Assembly: GCA_949987565.1 (NCBI GenBank)
Contig: OX465120.1
Span: forward strand, 5,567,087 to 5,631,086
Direction: 5' to 3'
DNA: 64,000 bases
DNA from: Luidia sarsii
Taxonomy: Eukaryota > Echinodermata > Asteroidea > Paxillosida > Luidiidae
The notes beneath the pieces were generated by a model. That model was given only the letters and a program-made list of their open reading frames with translations. It ran no database searches and was not told the DNA's origin. Positions 34,226 through 47,464 of the stretch are shown here, piece after piece. The position numbers were made by a program, and so were the translations under genes. Every line of letters starts with the position of its first letter. Position 1 is the first letter of the stretch.

Positions 34226-36029
34226 GGTGGTGTGCAACTGTGCATAGATGTACCCAAATCCTGCAGAATCCTAGTATTTGCCTTTTGCAGGATTCTGCAG
34301 GATTCAGGGCACATGAGAGTTGACATATTGCAGGACTGTGCAGGATTGATGGCATTAGGGATTTATGTCACTGTAGGAAAATGCAGGATATAGGCTACTA
34401 GTTTCACTCAAAAAAGCTACCGGTAATAATATTGCACTCTTCCCAGCAGGCTAATAGTCGAGCGCTTTATATTGACGTGTAGATTTAACATTCACTGTAA
34501 CATGAACATTTGTACAGCACGACTTGGCCCATTTCGATTTCAGCAGACCATGCTGCTTCTAATATTGCTTCACCTGTGCTCTTCCAAGGCAAGCACAGCC
34601 CTGCCCGTTGGCAGTATATCATGCAGCATCTGCATGTTGGCACAACCCATACAGTTAACAGAGACGTCAGTACCGCTAGTCTAATGGACTGGTGATATCT
34701 CCCCCTCCCCCCTCCCCCTCCCTCCCTTCTTCCCACTTTCTTCAAATCTTCCCCAGCACGCCGCAAACCATTCGATGAAGAAGCGTTACACGACAACGGC
34801 CTTCATCAAAGGCAATCTCGCCAGCTACTAAGTATTCCAGCACGCCCCACCCCTGCCATTTTCAATTTGTCCGGTGAATGATCCCTGCATATTTTTGGCC
34901 TCCAGAGTCCAGAGGCAACGACATTCTCAAGGGATCAGCAAACGCCAACCCAAGGCAACATACCTGTCATCACTCATCAAGATGATGTATTAATATCATA
35001 CAAAAATAATCCATGCTAACAGCTAAATACATGTATATACAACGTACTAATGGAAATTGAACTTTACATAATGTTTGGCTACAATAATAACCAGTCTGTC
35101 AAGTTCCTGTGGAAAGATGCATCATTTAAAATGTGAAATGCATGAATTGATTTTTTTTTTTCCACACTGCAAAAAAAATCCCCTGAGACATGCACATGTA
35201 TGTAGGCCTATACGTACAGAGGGTACAAATGTACCTTTTCACAATTCAGTCACTTTTCCCCTGAAATCACCACCCCCCCACCCCTCCTGAGGAAAAATTG
35301 CATTTATAACCCTGGGGATTTGCCATCATTTCCCAGGGAACAGTGGTACTGGTAGCCTGGTACAGTGGTAGGCATGTACATGAACGTGTACTTGTACCTG
35401 TACATGTACAGTATGTATTGCATGCTAGCACCTGTGGTTGTTTGTACATTGAATGGGGGGAATGCCATATTGTATACACAGCCTATAGATGGTCAATAGT
35501 AGGCACCAGACTGAAATGTCATGAGAGCCATTTTGAAAAAAAAAAAAAAACTATTATTGAGAGCAAGAAAATAGCACTGCCAGTCTGCCATTCACATAAT
35601 ATATAAATATAGAAAAAAGAAAACATGTATGTACGCAGTTTAGGAAGATTCCAGAACATTTGTTTCAAAGACACAGCAATGGTTGCATGTACATGTACTA
35701 CTGTAGGCCTACATGTACATGTATATAAACACTGACTACAGGCATTCACAGATATTGTAATTTGTATGGTATACCTGTACAACCCACATTTGCAACTGTG
35801 AATGAACGAGGAAGTGGAGGATACATGCAGACAGTCTGCAGACAATTTGCAGACAGTCTGGAATTTGACCTTCTGGATAACAAGCCTTTTCTTGACAACT
35901 GACCATAATATTAGCAATCCCTTCAGCTGACACCTTGGAAATTGTTTACATGCGTGTACACATATTGAGTGCAAAATTTGAACATTCTGCAAATGTAAAC
36001 TTATGGGATAGGAGTAGGACTAGACTGGA

Positions 36030-36115
36030 CTTCCCTAAACCTTACCCTCAACCCAACCCCCTGACCCTAAACCTAACCTTAAAGTTAAACAAAACCTATG
36101 GGCCTAACCCTTAAA
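36030..36115. repeat. Degenerate CCCTAA-like interstitial repeat
   Basis: CCTAAACC, CCCTAAACCTAACC and CCTAACCCTTAA in short succession resemble the animal telomere unit, heavily degraded. Confidence 0.4.
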
Positions 36116-36333
36116 AATTACACAAGGGACTTTCCATAATCATATAGACCAGGTAAGGCCAGGTAAGGGTTCAAGTTTCAAGTTTGTGCCTAAAGTAAAA
36201 AAAACAAAAACATGTACATATTTGCCCACTTACATTCCAGCCCTGGCATAGGAATCCTATACTAATATAACCTACTGTAGTAAATTTTGAAACAATGTTA
36301 CAAAATCCAAACACATGCCTTGTATCATTCATA

Positions 36334-36392
36334 ACAATGTTATCAATACACTTCCCTTACTAGGGGTAAGGGAAGTGTATTGATAACATTGT
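36334..36392. repeat. 59-bp perfect hairpin
   Basis: Two 27-nt arms (36334-36360 and 36366-36392), complementary throughout as read, around the loop TAGGG. The arm core is CAATACACTTCCCTTAC. No homologous copy seen in the window. Confidence 0.85.
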
Positions 36393-37078
36393 ATAACATT
36401 GTTATACATTTTACAGGTGACTGGTACAGTACAAAATCTTCAACAGGACTACAGAGTCCAGTTGGTCTCTTTGGTGTAACAGTGCTACCACTGGAATTAA
36501 AATTGGAGAAAGAATGCCTTGAAAACTGTTGGCCCAGATGATAAGATCAGATAAATACCACCCATGTGTTGACACTGTGATAAACCCACACACTGATAAA
36601 CCACAGCCCACACAGGTACAGATAAAGAACAAACAGCTCACAGATTTTAAGTCAACACCATTCAGTATGTCAGATGCCATTTTGTGATTGATACATCATA
36701 CAATCATACATTGTGCAGGAGCACTTTCACTCTGCATTAGAATAGAAATAAAATGTGCACAGCAAATCTGTGTGAGAAATGAGGATACTGTAAGTTTCAA
36801 AATCTGCACCTACTGTCTTTGATCCCATTAGTATCATAACTAGTACTACTGCAGCAAGGTACATGTACATGTAGGCCAAAATAATGTACATAATTAATAC
36901 TGTACAGTGACTGTGTTGTAAACTATACAGTCACATCATTACAACATTGCAACTATACAGTAATTGTGCAGATTGTGCACTATTTCACTATGTAGTACAT
37001 GTACAGTACTACATGCACGTGGTGGTGTAGCTGACTACTATTATTACTAAACCTACATGTTGTGAGAATTTCACATAC

Positions 37079-37190
37079 TTATGCCTTTGAGAAAGGTCCT
37101 GCTAGGATCGAAACGTCAGGCCCACTAAATTTTAAGATTTACATTTTGGTAATTTTAGTCAGTAAGCAGTGAGCAACATTTTTGTAAATC
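37079..37190 (+). repeat. Hammerhead-like family, intact helix copy
   Basis: TGCCTTTGAGAAAGG, stem, GATCGAAACGTCAGGCCC, then the flank TAAATTTTAAGATTTACATT and GTCAGTAAGCAGTGAGCAAC. Confidence 0.75.
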
Positions 37191-37194
37191 AACT

Positions 37195-37560
37195 CATGTT
37201 TTTACACGTACATGTTCACATACAATACTGTACACATGTACATGAACAGTGCATGTACAGTACATGTACATGTACATGTATGTCCTGTGCACTGCTACAG
37301 GTGATCAGGTTGCTTGTCCAGTTGTCACGTACACATATGTGTACATGTACACTTGTACAGTACATGTATGCACAAGGTTGCATTAGAAGCTATATGGAGT
37401 ATGGTTGTATACGTAGTCTGTACATGTATAGTACATGTTAATTCATACCGTACGCTGTACAATACATACGTACAATGAGTTGAATGCACGTATGTAAATA
37501 CCAAATACATACACACATGCATGTGTACCCTGTACACCTGTAAATCATAATGTACATTGG
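37195..37560. repeat. TACATG-rich block
   Basis: Begins where a palindromic-family repeat (37079-37190) ends. Confidence 0.75.
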
Positions 37561-38291
37561 AAACACCCTAATAATCAATAAATTGTATTGAACAACCTCT
37601 ATGCTTACTCTATGCATCAACATTTGAAACCAAAACACTAATATGAAAAATATCAAATGCTGTCAGGATTGAAATGTCAGCCCCTGAACATTTTCTGGGT
37701 TTACATTTTGTACATTCAATTCAGGAAGCAGTACTAAGCAGAACTTTTGAGACATTATTATTATTATTATAATTTGTTTGTTTGGTTTTTTTTTGGTTTT
37801 TTTTTTTTTTGGGGGGGGGATATTTTGCTTTAGCCCATAACAATCTGTGAAAGTCTCTGAGAGGGTGACATACATGTATACAGAGGGCATTGCATGATAA
37901 TTGATAGAAATGGTCAGGCTTTCAGTTTTCTAATCAAACTGACATGTAAAAAAATCTAAATGCAGCTCTATGAAAACATGTGTGACTAACGACTATAAAT
38001 GAAAATCCACTTTAATGTGACACAGGGTTCGCCTGGAATTGTGTGAGTCTGTGGTACATTGTACGTAGGAAACTACCCGTAGATGGCAATTATTGATAAC
38101 TTGCTCAGCAAATGCATTTTGTTATGTTGTGTTGAAGTTCCGTTGGTCACAGAGTGGATAGGAAATTAATCTAAAGCACTGCAATACATGCATGTAAAAC
38201 AGCATGTTGAAATACACAGCAATGTGCAAGGACTGGACACATCCTACACTATCGTTTTTGCGTACATTTATTTTTTCTAGCATGATTTGGA

Positions 38292-38420
38292 CCCCTTAAA
38301 ATTTAGTGGGCATGACGTTCGATCCTAGCAGGACCTTTCTCAAAGGCAGAGTGACAAGGACAAAACAGATACATGTACACGAATGAAGGGGGAAGAGAGT
38401 GAATAGGACACAAATGAGAA
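38292..38420 (-). repeat. Hammerhead-like family, extended copy
   Basis: Reverse-oriented copy continued by GTGACAAGGACAAAACAG and GGGGGAAGAGAGTGAATAGG; the same extension is found in opposite sense at 55825-55900, so the element is longer than its palindromic end. Confidence 0.7.
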
Positions 38421-39025
38421 ACAAAGGACAAAGAGTAAAGCTGGTAGGGAGAGATCAAAGGGAAGGGCAAGGAGTAGGGTAGGGATTAGTGATAAGAGGG
38501 GGAAAGATCAAAGAGAGAAGTGTGGAGGAGAGAACACAAAAGAAGGATTATCAGAAAGCTGCATGGTGTTAGTCATTACCCTCCTGGATGTTGAGACCAT
38601 GTGGTTGAATAGTCCGAAGACGCTTCATCCACATTTTCTCACGGCTAAGACAGCATTACTACAGTGACCAAGGGATTCTAATATGCCTTATAGTTATACA
38701 CTCATATCTGATATTGAATGATCAGGGAGATTGAAGTGATACCACTTTAAATGATATGGACCCATGGCCATGAGGTGCCAGGGTTTGGAGACGAACACCT
38801 GAGGTGATCCATCCAATGGATTGAGGTGGGCTGCCTCGTGGCTTATAAGCAGAGGAAACCTTGATGTGGCATTCAATCTAATGTGTACTATGCAGGTACC
38901 AGGAGTGCCAACATTAAGATAGATGCAGAGATAAGTCCTGCCCAGCCCAGTCAAATGTTCTTTGACTTAAAAAAAAGATAACGAACCAATAAATTATTGA
39001 ATGAGTGAAAAAGTAAAAAATAAAA

Positions 39026-39140
39026 ATTTAGTAGGGCCTTTGAGAAAGGTCCTGCTAGGATCGAAACGTCAGGCCCACTAAATTTTAAGATTTGCATTTT
39101 GGTAATCTTAGTCAGTAGGCAGTTTGCAACATTTTGGTAT
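39026..39140 (+). repeat. Hammerhead-like family, helix I extended copy
   Basis: GGGCCTTTGAGAAAGG ... GAAACGTCAGGCCC, where helix I lengthens to six pairs (GGGCCT/AGGCCC). Confidence 0.75.
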
Positions 39141-40119
39141 AAATGTAAATAATTAAATGTTCAAAAAGGGTTCCATTTTCCTTTCTTTTTTTCAATGATA
39201 TAAAAATGATATAATGTACCGGTATACTGCATGTACACAGAAGACCCTATAATAATACCTGTATGTACACGTAGGCCTACACTACAGTATATTAAAGTAC
39301 ATGTATGCCATGTCCACTGCTCCCTACATATAGCACCGGAGGATAACAAAATGTTCACATCCATAAAAACCTTCGGCAAGACCTTCCATTGATCGCTAAC
39401 ACTGCTCTCCCTCTCTCCCCCCTGCCTCCCCCTCCCCCTGCCATCGTCACAGCTGACTGCAATCTGAAACCCATCTTCTCAAATGCCTCCCAGTGCCATG
39501 CACAGGCAATGTCCCTCCCTCCGTCTGTCTCTCCCTGCCTCAGCTACAAGAGGCAATTTATCCAGGGTTCTCTGAATCTAAGTAAAAAAAAAAGAAGCGG
39601 AGCCGTGTCGCAGGGGAGAAATCGTCAATTGATGAATGCAGCGCACAGCTCCAATTTCTACCTTACTCACTTCTCTATCTGTCTGTTTTTTTTCCTAACT
39701 GTAACCTGTGGCAAGTGATTTCTGTTCAGGTTTTTTTTTTTTCCTCCTAAATGTGCACTATCATGACTATAGCATTTAGTGATGCAGTGCGATGTATAGT
39801 ATACCCAGTTGCTAAGCAAGCAGCTTGGATCATTGGATGGTGTTTGAATTTGAGAATTCATGCCTTCATTTTATTCGAATCAAGACGCGCCACATGGTCA
39901 CATTCTGGGGAAACTTTAGTTTCAATTCCCGAGTGCCTCAAAGAGGAAGAGATGCCTATTTCATCGCTGGATTTCCTCTTTCAATTCTGGCTACTTTGTT
40001 TCGATTCTGCCATGATTTTGCACAGCCTGCAAAGGCTGCAATACATTCTGGACACTTTCCAGTTTCCAGCTGATCAATTCTGGACAAAAATCTCAAAAGA
40101 TAGACATTTTGATCCGAGC

Positions 40120-40364
40120 TGGGCCCAATTTCATAGAGCTGCTTAAGCATGAAAATCTGCTAAGCAGGAAAAGTCTTCCTCCTGTAAGCAGGATTACAAG
40201 CTGACCTGCAATGTGATGTCCATTGCTTTTGACTTGTATTCCACTCTTCTTTACTTAGCATGAAACAAAAGTGAAGTTTGGGTAGGCAAGGGGATCCTGT
40301 GGCTCATGAGTTTTTGCGCTTAAGCACATTTTGGCGCTTCAGCGGCGCTATGAAATTGGCCCCA
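40120..40364. mobile_element. MITE with TGGGCCCAATTTCATAGAG ends
   Basis: 245 bp with terminal inverted repeats GGGCCCAATTTCATAG and CTATGAAATTGGCCCC; interior carries GCTTAAGC and AGCGGCGC palindromic bits. One copy seen. The 131-aa frame overlapping its left side is not a gene. Confidence 0.75.
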
Positions 40365-41379
40365 GGACCTTTCTCAAAGGAGAAGTCTGGACACCATCTA
40401 GAGTAATCTCTACTTTTTCTGTGCACGTGGACACAAAGTGATTATTAGTGGAATTTGTATTACAGTTCAGACTCCACATTTTAGGAGACTTTTCCAAATA
40501 ATCTTGTTTATTTGCGATGCGATGGGTGTGGGAACGCTCTGCAGAAACGCACCAGTTTTCTTTAATCCCACAATGCATCGCTCAGACGCTCATGCTCCGA
40601 CCATGAGTGCTGTGTTGGTTTATGAACAGTCTCCATGTACAGTACATGATGTGCTGTGCTTGTTTATCTTACGGCATGGGTGACCCTCAGGAGCACACCA
40701 ACCATTTGACCCCAACTGTTAACCAAAATCGGCTTGCGCTTGTTTGCGTCAAGATTTTCCGGCCTGTGTGAACGCGCGGAAAAAACTCCCAGTTTTTGAA
40801 TTGCGATTCAAATCGTTATTATATATGGACAGTGAAAACAGCCCTAATGTCTACCTTACACTGTATATCTAGTCTTGACAACATCTCTCCATTCTTGACG
40901 CCTTCCTTCGATACAGGACACCCATCGACACACCACATCTCCATTCCAAGACGTGCTCAGCAGTCAGCGATCCGGTCACTCTGACTCGTCATCCCGCCTA
41001 TTCCCAATTCTTACTAATCAGCCACCTCTTGCACTGTAAATGCCAAGCTGGGCTGATACGCCTGGCTGGCGAAAGGAGGCGACAAGGGTCCATTAGCCCT
41101 TGGGAAGGACAACGAGGGGGAAGGAAGAGCGCAGGAAGGCAGGGGGAAGGGACTGCAGTGTGTAGTCATGAGTGATGTCTGTATTTTGTGAAATGGGGCG
41201 TGGGGTGTGGGGGAGGGAGGCAGGAGACGAGCCTGATGAGGCGATGTGAGGGAAGGTTTATTTACAGGACTTATATAACATCCTGTAAAGTGAAACAGTG
41301 ACTTCATGCTCAGTGTGTGCATAATTTGCATGACTAATGCATTGCCAGCTAGCAACGCCCAGTGAGATGCGAGGTGCTC

Positions 41380-41640
41380 ACGGACATGTACGGACATGCT
41401 ACACCTACAGCGTATGATATTTCCAAACACCGGTACTGGTACATTTACGTACATGTACATTGTTGTACAATGTACATGTACATGCACTGTAAAAGCACAC
41501 ACACCTACCTACCTGAACATACGAGTGCATGTACATGTACATGTAGGCTACATGTTTAGCCTACAGGTAAGTGTACAGTGTACATCATTTCCATGTAAAT
41601 GTACATGTAAATGTACCGGTACCAACTGTGTGCTGTACCC
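41380..41640. repeat. TACATG-rich block
   Basis: Includes ACCGGTAC palindromes between TACATG runs. Confidence 0.75.
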
Positions 41641-42619
41641 TAATTACCGGTAATCTTTCAGCTTTTCAGCGTGTTACACTTACAAGGTACCTGCACAAGT
41701 CTATCCTAAAAATAATAATGAAAATTACAACTTAAGCAATGAAGATTTAATGCATTCTTGAATAAGAAGTTGATGTACGTGTATGTACTGACGTACATGT
41801 ACAGTACAGTACCTTCCTACGCAATAGTCTGTACATGTGCAGATAGTGTTGCATGCATTCCACAACATAATACAGCTAAAAATAAATGAGGAGATAGTGG
41901 AATTCTACATTTTAACAGGCCACCAATCAACGACTAACACATGTATCGATACAATGTCATGTGCATGTACGTACACGTAGTCACGTACACACAGATACTC
42001 TATTGTAACCTGTATCGTATAATTATACAGGTTGGAAATATCTTCACTGTCAGTCGAACCTATTGTCAGGGACCAGGGCAGGTTTTGGTGAATCACCACT
42101 CCCATTATTTGTTGCATTGCACTGCGTACACAACCACCCGTTCAACAACAAACTATGGCACTCCTTACTGTCCTTAGACATATTAAGTTCATGAGAATGG
42201 TGGGCCCGCCCATACATGCCTGTATTGTGCCTGCATGTTGGCAGGCAGTATGCAGCAATACTGAGACTTGTTATTTGTCGACCTTGGTAGACTGGAGCAA
42301 GCTACATGTACATGTATACACTGTACATAGTGTATACATTTTACATTTACTTTTGTACATTTTCTTATATTATGTGCAATGTGGTACATGTACATGTATG
42401 ATTTCAGGTACATGTTATGCATACTACATACATGTACATGTACATCACATACAACCTTGGTGTATGTTACATGTGCAGTATATTTGGCATGTGCATGTAG
42501 TGTAGCCCTTAGACAATGTTAGATGGCAATGGCATCCCTCCCAAACAGCAAACTACAGTACATAACTACATATTATATAGTATCTTAATCTTTGCCAGGT
42601 ACAGTATGAACAATACGTA

Positions 42620-42675
42620 CACTAGGTCAGATGGTGCCAGGTTCAAGTCCTGGTCCAGTCAAAATGTCTTTGTCA
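42620..42675 (+). repeat. tRNA-derived SINE family A fragment
   Basis: GGTCAGATGGTGCCAGG then GGTTCAAGTCCTGGTCCAGT (B-box and 3' end); the anticodon arm is deleted. Confidence 0.6.
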
Positions 42676-43949
42676 CTGCAAAAACATTACAAATAAATTG
42701 TGTTTTGCATTTGTCTGCTGAGTTTCTTCAGTGACTAGACCTGAAGCCAAGTACTGTTCTTCCATGAAAGTCTGCCCCTGTTGAACTGCTCACAGTGCTC
42801 AGTCTTTTTCCACCATGTACAGAACCCATTATTGTCCCTTGTCAGTCAAGTGCTGGATGGCAAAGGTCAACATAATGCCAACAACTGTGTCACTGTCAGT
42901 GTCAGGGCTTTTCAGCTATATTCTAGTCAGTGTTCCTGTTGAGCGCAAGACTGCCAATGGGGTATCAAATGTCAGACCCAAGTCACTGTGTTGTGCACTT
43001 GAGCAATGTTCAAACTAAAATGTAATAACTAAACGAGTGCATGCACTGTAGTTTACAGTACATACAGAGTATAGGCATTATATAATTTATAGGCCCAAGT
43101 GTACATGTACATGATGTACTGTACAGCTATACATTTCAGTGTACTAGTACTACATGTGCAAGTGTATAGTACACTCAGGGACAGTAAATACTTCTTTTGA
43201 ATTTCCTTCTTCTGGTCCAGAAACTCATAACCAAAACCTTGGTCTCCTATTACAATGCTATGGGTATGAATCTGTGTGACCCAGTGTCCCTGCAGTGTGG
43301 GTATTCACGAGCGTATCAATTTCATCATTCAATATTATCAGACCGCTGACTATATGCACAGGCAGGGGTGACAAATATAGTGGTAGATCATTCACAGAAC
43401 ATGAAACAACTTTTCCTGTGAAGGCATATCAGGTTCTACACATGTGACTGACTGACTGCAGCATTAAGTTACATACAGTTGCCTTAAATGTTTTTCAGTG
43501 CACATTAAATACATGTTTTATTGTTAGCCACCAAAGCACAGCATTGTCCATTTATAGTTTTATACCACACATTGTGTGTACAGTACTACCATGGAGAAAG
43601 GAGGGGTACTACCTACCATAAGTACCAGGAACAAACAAGGCATGTTGATACCTCAAGTGGAAAATATACCCATGGATTCCTCCATGATAAGACCATTACA
43701 TTTACACTGTATCATAGCATGAATATTTAATATCATCTTTGATTGTCAGTGTGTAAACTAGTGTAAATTTTATATGAACATACATGTAGGCCTACATCTT
43801 CAGCATTTTCATGAACAGGTGTATCCACTATCCACCCACACAGCAGCAGAAAAACAGATCAGGACGCTTTTCCGATTTTGCAGAAGTGTTAAGAGTACAT
43901 GTAAGACACAAAATGGGGTACCGGTATAATTATAACATGTAGAGGGCAT

Positions 43950-44205
43950 CTGACATTCTCATCCTAGCAGAACTGTTCTCAACAGCAGACATTTATGATA
44001 TAACTCAAAGTTAGAGGGCCTGATGTTTTGATCCTACCTGTAGCAGGACCTTTCTCCAAGGCAAAGAGAAGAAAGGTCCTGCCTTTGAGAATGGTCCTCC
44101 TACTGTTCTAGGATCGAAACGTCAGGCCCTCTAACTTTTGAGATTCATGCATCGCAGGTCATTCTAGTCAGTGAGCAGTTTGCAACAGTTTTTGCATTAA
44201 AAACT
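43950..44205. repeat. Hammerhead-like family, rearranged inverted copies
   Basis: Contains GCCTGATGTTTTGATCCTAC in reverse sense and GGATCGAAACGTCAGGCCC in forward sense, then AACTTTTGAGATTCATGC and GTCAGTGAGCAGTTTGCAAC. Confidence 0.7.
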
Positions 44206-44682
44206 TTTTTTCTGATAGAAAATAAAGGAAATGGTCCGTATCAAGGAAAGTAAATTATTTTTGTTTCCTGAAAACACACCTGATATTGTGTACATAGGTT
44301 TACCGCCTAGACTCAATGCACTTGACATGCTTAGTGTTATAATGCAATCAGTGTATATACTGCCATAAGATAATCCAGATATTTTTTTATGAGCCAGTTC
44401 CTTGTGTGGGTTTTCCCCACACATTCTTGCAACACCAAGGCCCGGAAAGTGTGGTTTTGGCTTTCTTTTTAGTGGTCACAACTACTCACAAGCACTTCTG
44501 CTTCCCATCAAATGAATACGTTACATGCACCCATTGCACAGTATGAGTATACTTTTCATGCTTTTGCAAAATGTAATTCGATTAGTTTTTACAGTGAGCA
44601 TCATGTCCTGTGTAGCAAAAGAAGTCAAAAAGCAAAGTATAATTTGCAATTTATTCATTACCTACTTTTAAAAATAAAATTG

Positions 44683-44745
44683 GAGCACCTGATGTTTCAA
44701 TCCTGCCAAAATGTTTTCTAAGGCAGCCTTTGAGATATGTCCAGC
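44683..44745. repeat. Hammerhead-like family, degraded copy
   Basis: CACCTGATGTTTCAATCC and GCAGCCTTTGAGATATGTCC. Confidence 0.45.
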
Positions 44746-45984
44746 ATCTTGTCTTTAGTAAATTTGTCAAAAGTTTGAAAAGAGGTATCAGTCAAGAAGG
44801 CCGCTTGCTTTGTTACAACATTTTTAAAATATTGTGCTTATAAAAATTGGAGCACAATCAAACTTTTTGTCTCAATTCAACTCAACATTTATTTCCATAA
44901 TGCATTAATTGAATGCATGTATTTTACAATGAAGAATAAAGATATATTACAGTATGTATGTTGTAAGCCTAAAATTTAATGTACAGTGTATATAGTTGTA
45001 CGATGTATCATGTATGTGGACTAGAATTTTATGTCACAAACAAATTGCTTTTACTTAATAATTACAGATGATTACATGTACATGTAGCATTATCATGATT
45101 GAAATTGGCCTTTCAACATGTGGTTGGGAAAACTGAAACTAGTAGTAGTACAGTGGGCAGGGCATGCACTCTGTACAGTTTCTAAGTTTATTTGTTCTCT
45201 TGTTTCTTTTGAGTCATGGGGCTTTATCAACACAGGTCAATGCATTTTGTTTGAGGCTCCACCCATTAGTTATAAGATTGAGGTACCATTAAGTTGGTAC
45301 ATGCACTGTTCACAGTTCATGTACATGCCTTGTCTACTTGAAATGTAACAATGCGTTTCTTGATTGTAATTCAAGTATGTTCCTAAAACTTTGCTGGACA
45401 TTATAAAACTCTGTGCTTGAAATGGAAATGAATGCAGACTGCAGACATTCGACCAAAAAAGTGTTCCACTTCCCAATTTGCACGAATTCACAGGGGAAAA
45501 AAACACCATACACCATACAGGGTGTCGTAATTTGATTCAGGGCTGCACTGGCCTGGAAGTGAGAGACACAATCTGACAATGAGTGTTTTTGCAATGAAAT
45601 ATACTGAAAGTTATTGCTCCTTAATAATTGGTAGGAGTACATACATAGGTAACTTAGGAAGTGAAGTTTCAGAAAATGAAAGGGGAAACAAATCCACTCG
45701 TAAGAGTTTATTTTGGAACCACCCATAATTTCTCACCACAAGGGCCGTTCCCACTGTGCAAACAAAAAAAAGGTTGACTTCAACATGTTCAAAAACCGGT
45801 TATTTTTGCCACCATCCACACAGGCCAAAAGATTGCAAGGGGATTTCTTGTTAGCAACTGTCTTCAAATGGTGTCCTTGTGGGTGGGAGGGACGTATTTA
45901 AAACATGATATTCAAACAAGCACGGCACTTACTGTTAACATAATTATTTCCATTGGAGATAATATTATACAGCAGTTGAATTGC

Positions 45985-46140
45985 TTCTGACTGGCGCCCC
46001 CACCCTGGCAAAGACTAGTTGACTATTTGGGAAGGCCACCATCTAAGGGCTGGATAGCTCAGATGGAAGAACACTGGTACGTTAGTCCAGAGGTCTCAGG
46101 TTCAAGTCCCGGTCCAGTCAAAGTTTTCTTTGCCAATTTT
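45985..46140 (+). mobile_element. tRNA-derived SINE family A, near-complete copy
   Basis: Leader TGACTGGCGCCCCCACCC and GACTATTTGGGAAGGCC, then GGGCTGGATAGCTCAGATGG (A-box) and GGTTCAAGTCCCGGTCCAGT (B-box). The leader before the tRNA-like part is conserved in the 54.05, 56.04 and 57.14-kb copies. Confidence 0.8.
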
Positions 46141-47464
46141 TCAAAATATTTCCATTGGGTTAGATGAACCCTTCTTGGATACGATGAAAAATATATTGAC
46201 AGCAGAAAGCAATGAAACATACTGGTCTGGATGAATTGTTTGAAGAATTCTAAAGGACCACGTTCTCATCATGGTCCAGTAAAGTTATCTTCACCATTTA
46301 AAACAAAATAATTAATCACTCATCAGATTCGTGCAATATCAAATCATGGATTATCAAATTGGGAAAAAGAATTTCCATGTTTGGTTTTGAGAAAGTCAGT
46401 TTTATGTTTTGTCACATTTTATCAAAAGTTTCTCATTCAATGATTGCAAGTTATTTTCTCCATTACCTACAATACAAAGCAGCTGAACATTTGTTTCTAA
46501 ACTTGGCAGAAAAATTGTAACTTTTTTGTTTTAAAACCAAAGTAACTGTAGCCCTTACATACATGTATATGTATCAGACCTTTAGCTATGGATAGCCCTT
46601 TCTAACAAAGTTGATTGCTGCACAATTATCAAAATACTGGTAACTGAAAATCAAAAAAAATTAAAGGAACTTGTACAAAGAGGCTGCAGTTACTGTAGGC
46701 CCTAGTCGCCTACCTACTTTTTCATTTGGGTATGGAAGATTTTCTTCGTGAACATTTCTAAAAGGAAGTAACTCATTATGTGAGAAAACTTTCAACATTC
46801 TGTGAGAACTAACAAACTTGGAAAAGCAATTATTTATCCAGTGGGACACAGGAACAATCCCAGCTTTTCCTTGCTCTATGGTGGAATTAACTCTCATATT
46901 TTGGAAGAAAGTGAAACTGAAAGGACCTAGTTGGAATTTCATTTTACATTTTTCACACAAGTACACTTTATAAAATGAATCAGGCCGACTCAAATACATA
47001 GTCATATCATTTTAAAATGTACAGATTATGATTTGGGTTACATCCCTCCATCCTATACTACTTTTTTACTAGTTACCTGTACATGTTGTGTACATGTACT
47101 GATGTAGAAGTTAGTAACTAAGGGATCTAGGCCCTTTGAACTGCAACCCACCTAATTGGTTAATTGAACATGTTTTAAAAAAAGATACAAATTACAAGGG
47201 TTAGTTGCTGCAGCTAGGATCAAAAACCACTGACACCGACAGTGACACTGACAGAATAGGGAAAAATAACAATCACAATGCCTTTTTAAGTTTGAATTGA
47301 AACGTTTAGATTAGCCCAAATTCAATCAGGTTATTATTTTTAACACAGCAGCGACAACCCTAACACTGTAACACTAACAGTAACACACATTTTCCCCCCA
47401 AACACGTTTACATAACACCGCAGTAACACAAGTCTTTATGTACAGTTTTTACACAATAATTATG

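Noticed and set aside
36030..36115. True telomeric tract
   Set aside because: CCCTAA-like units are too degenerate and interrupted; at best an old interstitial remnant.
39751..40150. 131-codon plus-strand frame
   Set aside because: It overlaps the left end of a MITE and shows no recognisable domain; composition is intron-like.
46045..46125. Possible functional tRNA gene (A- and B-boxes present)
   Set aside because: Acceptor and anticodon arms do not pair properly and several similarly degraded copies exist, so this is a tRNA-derived SINE.
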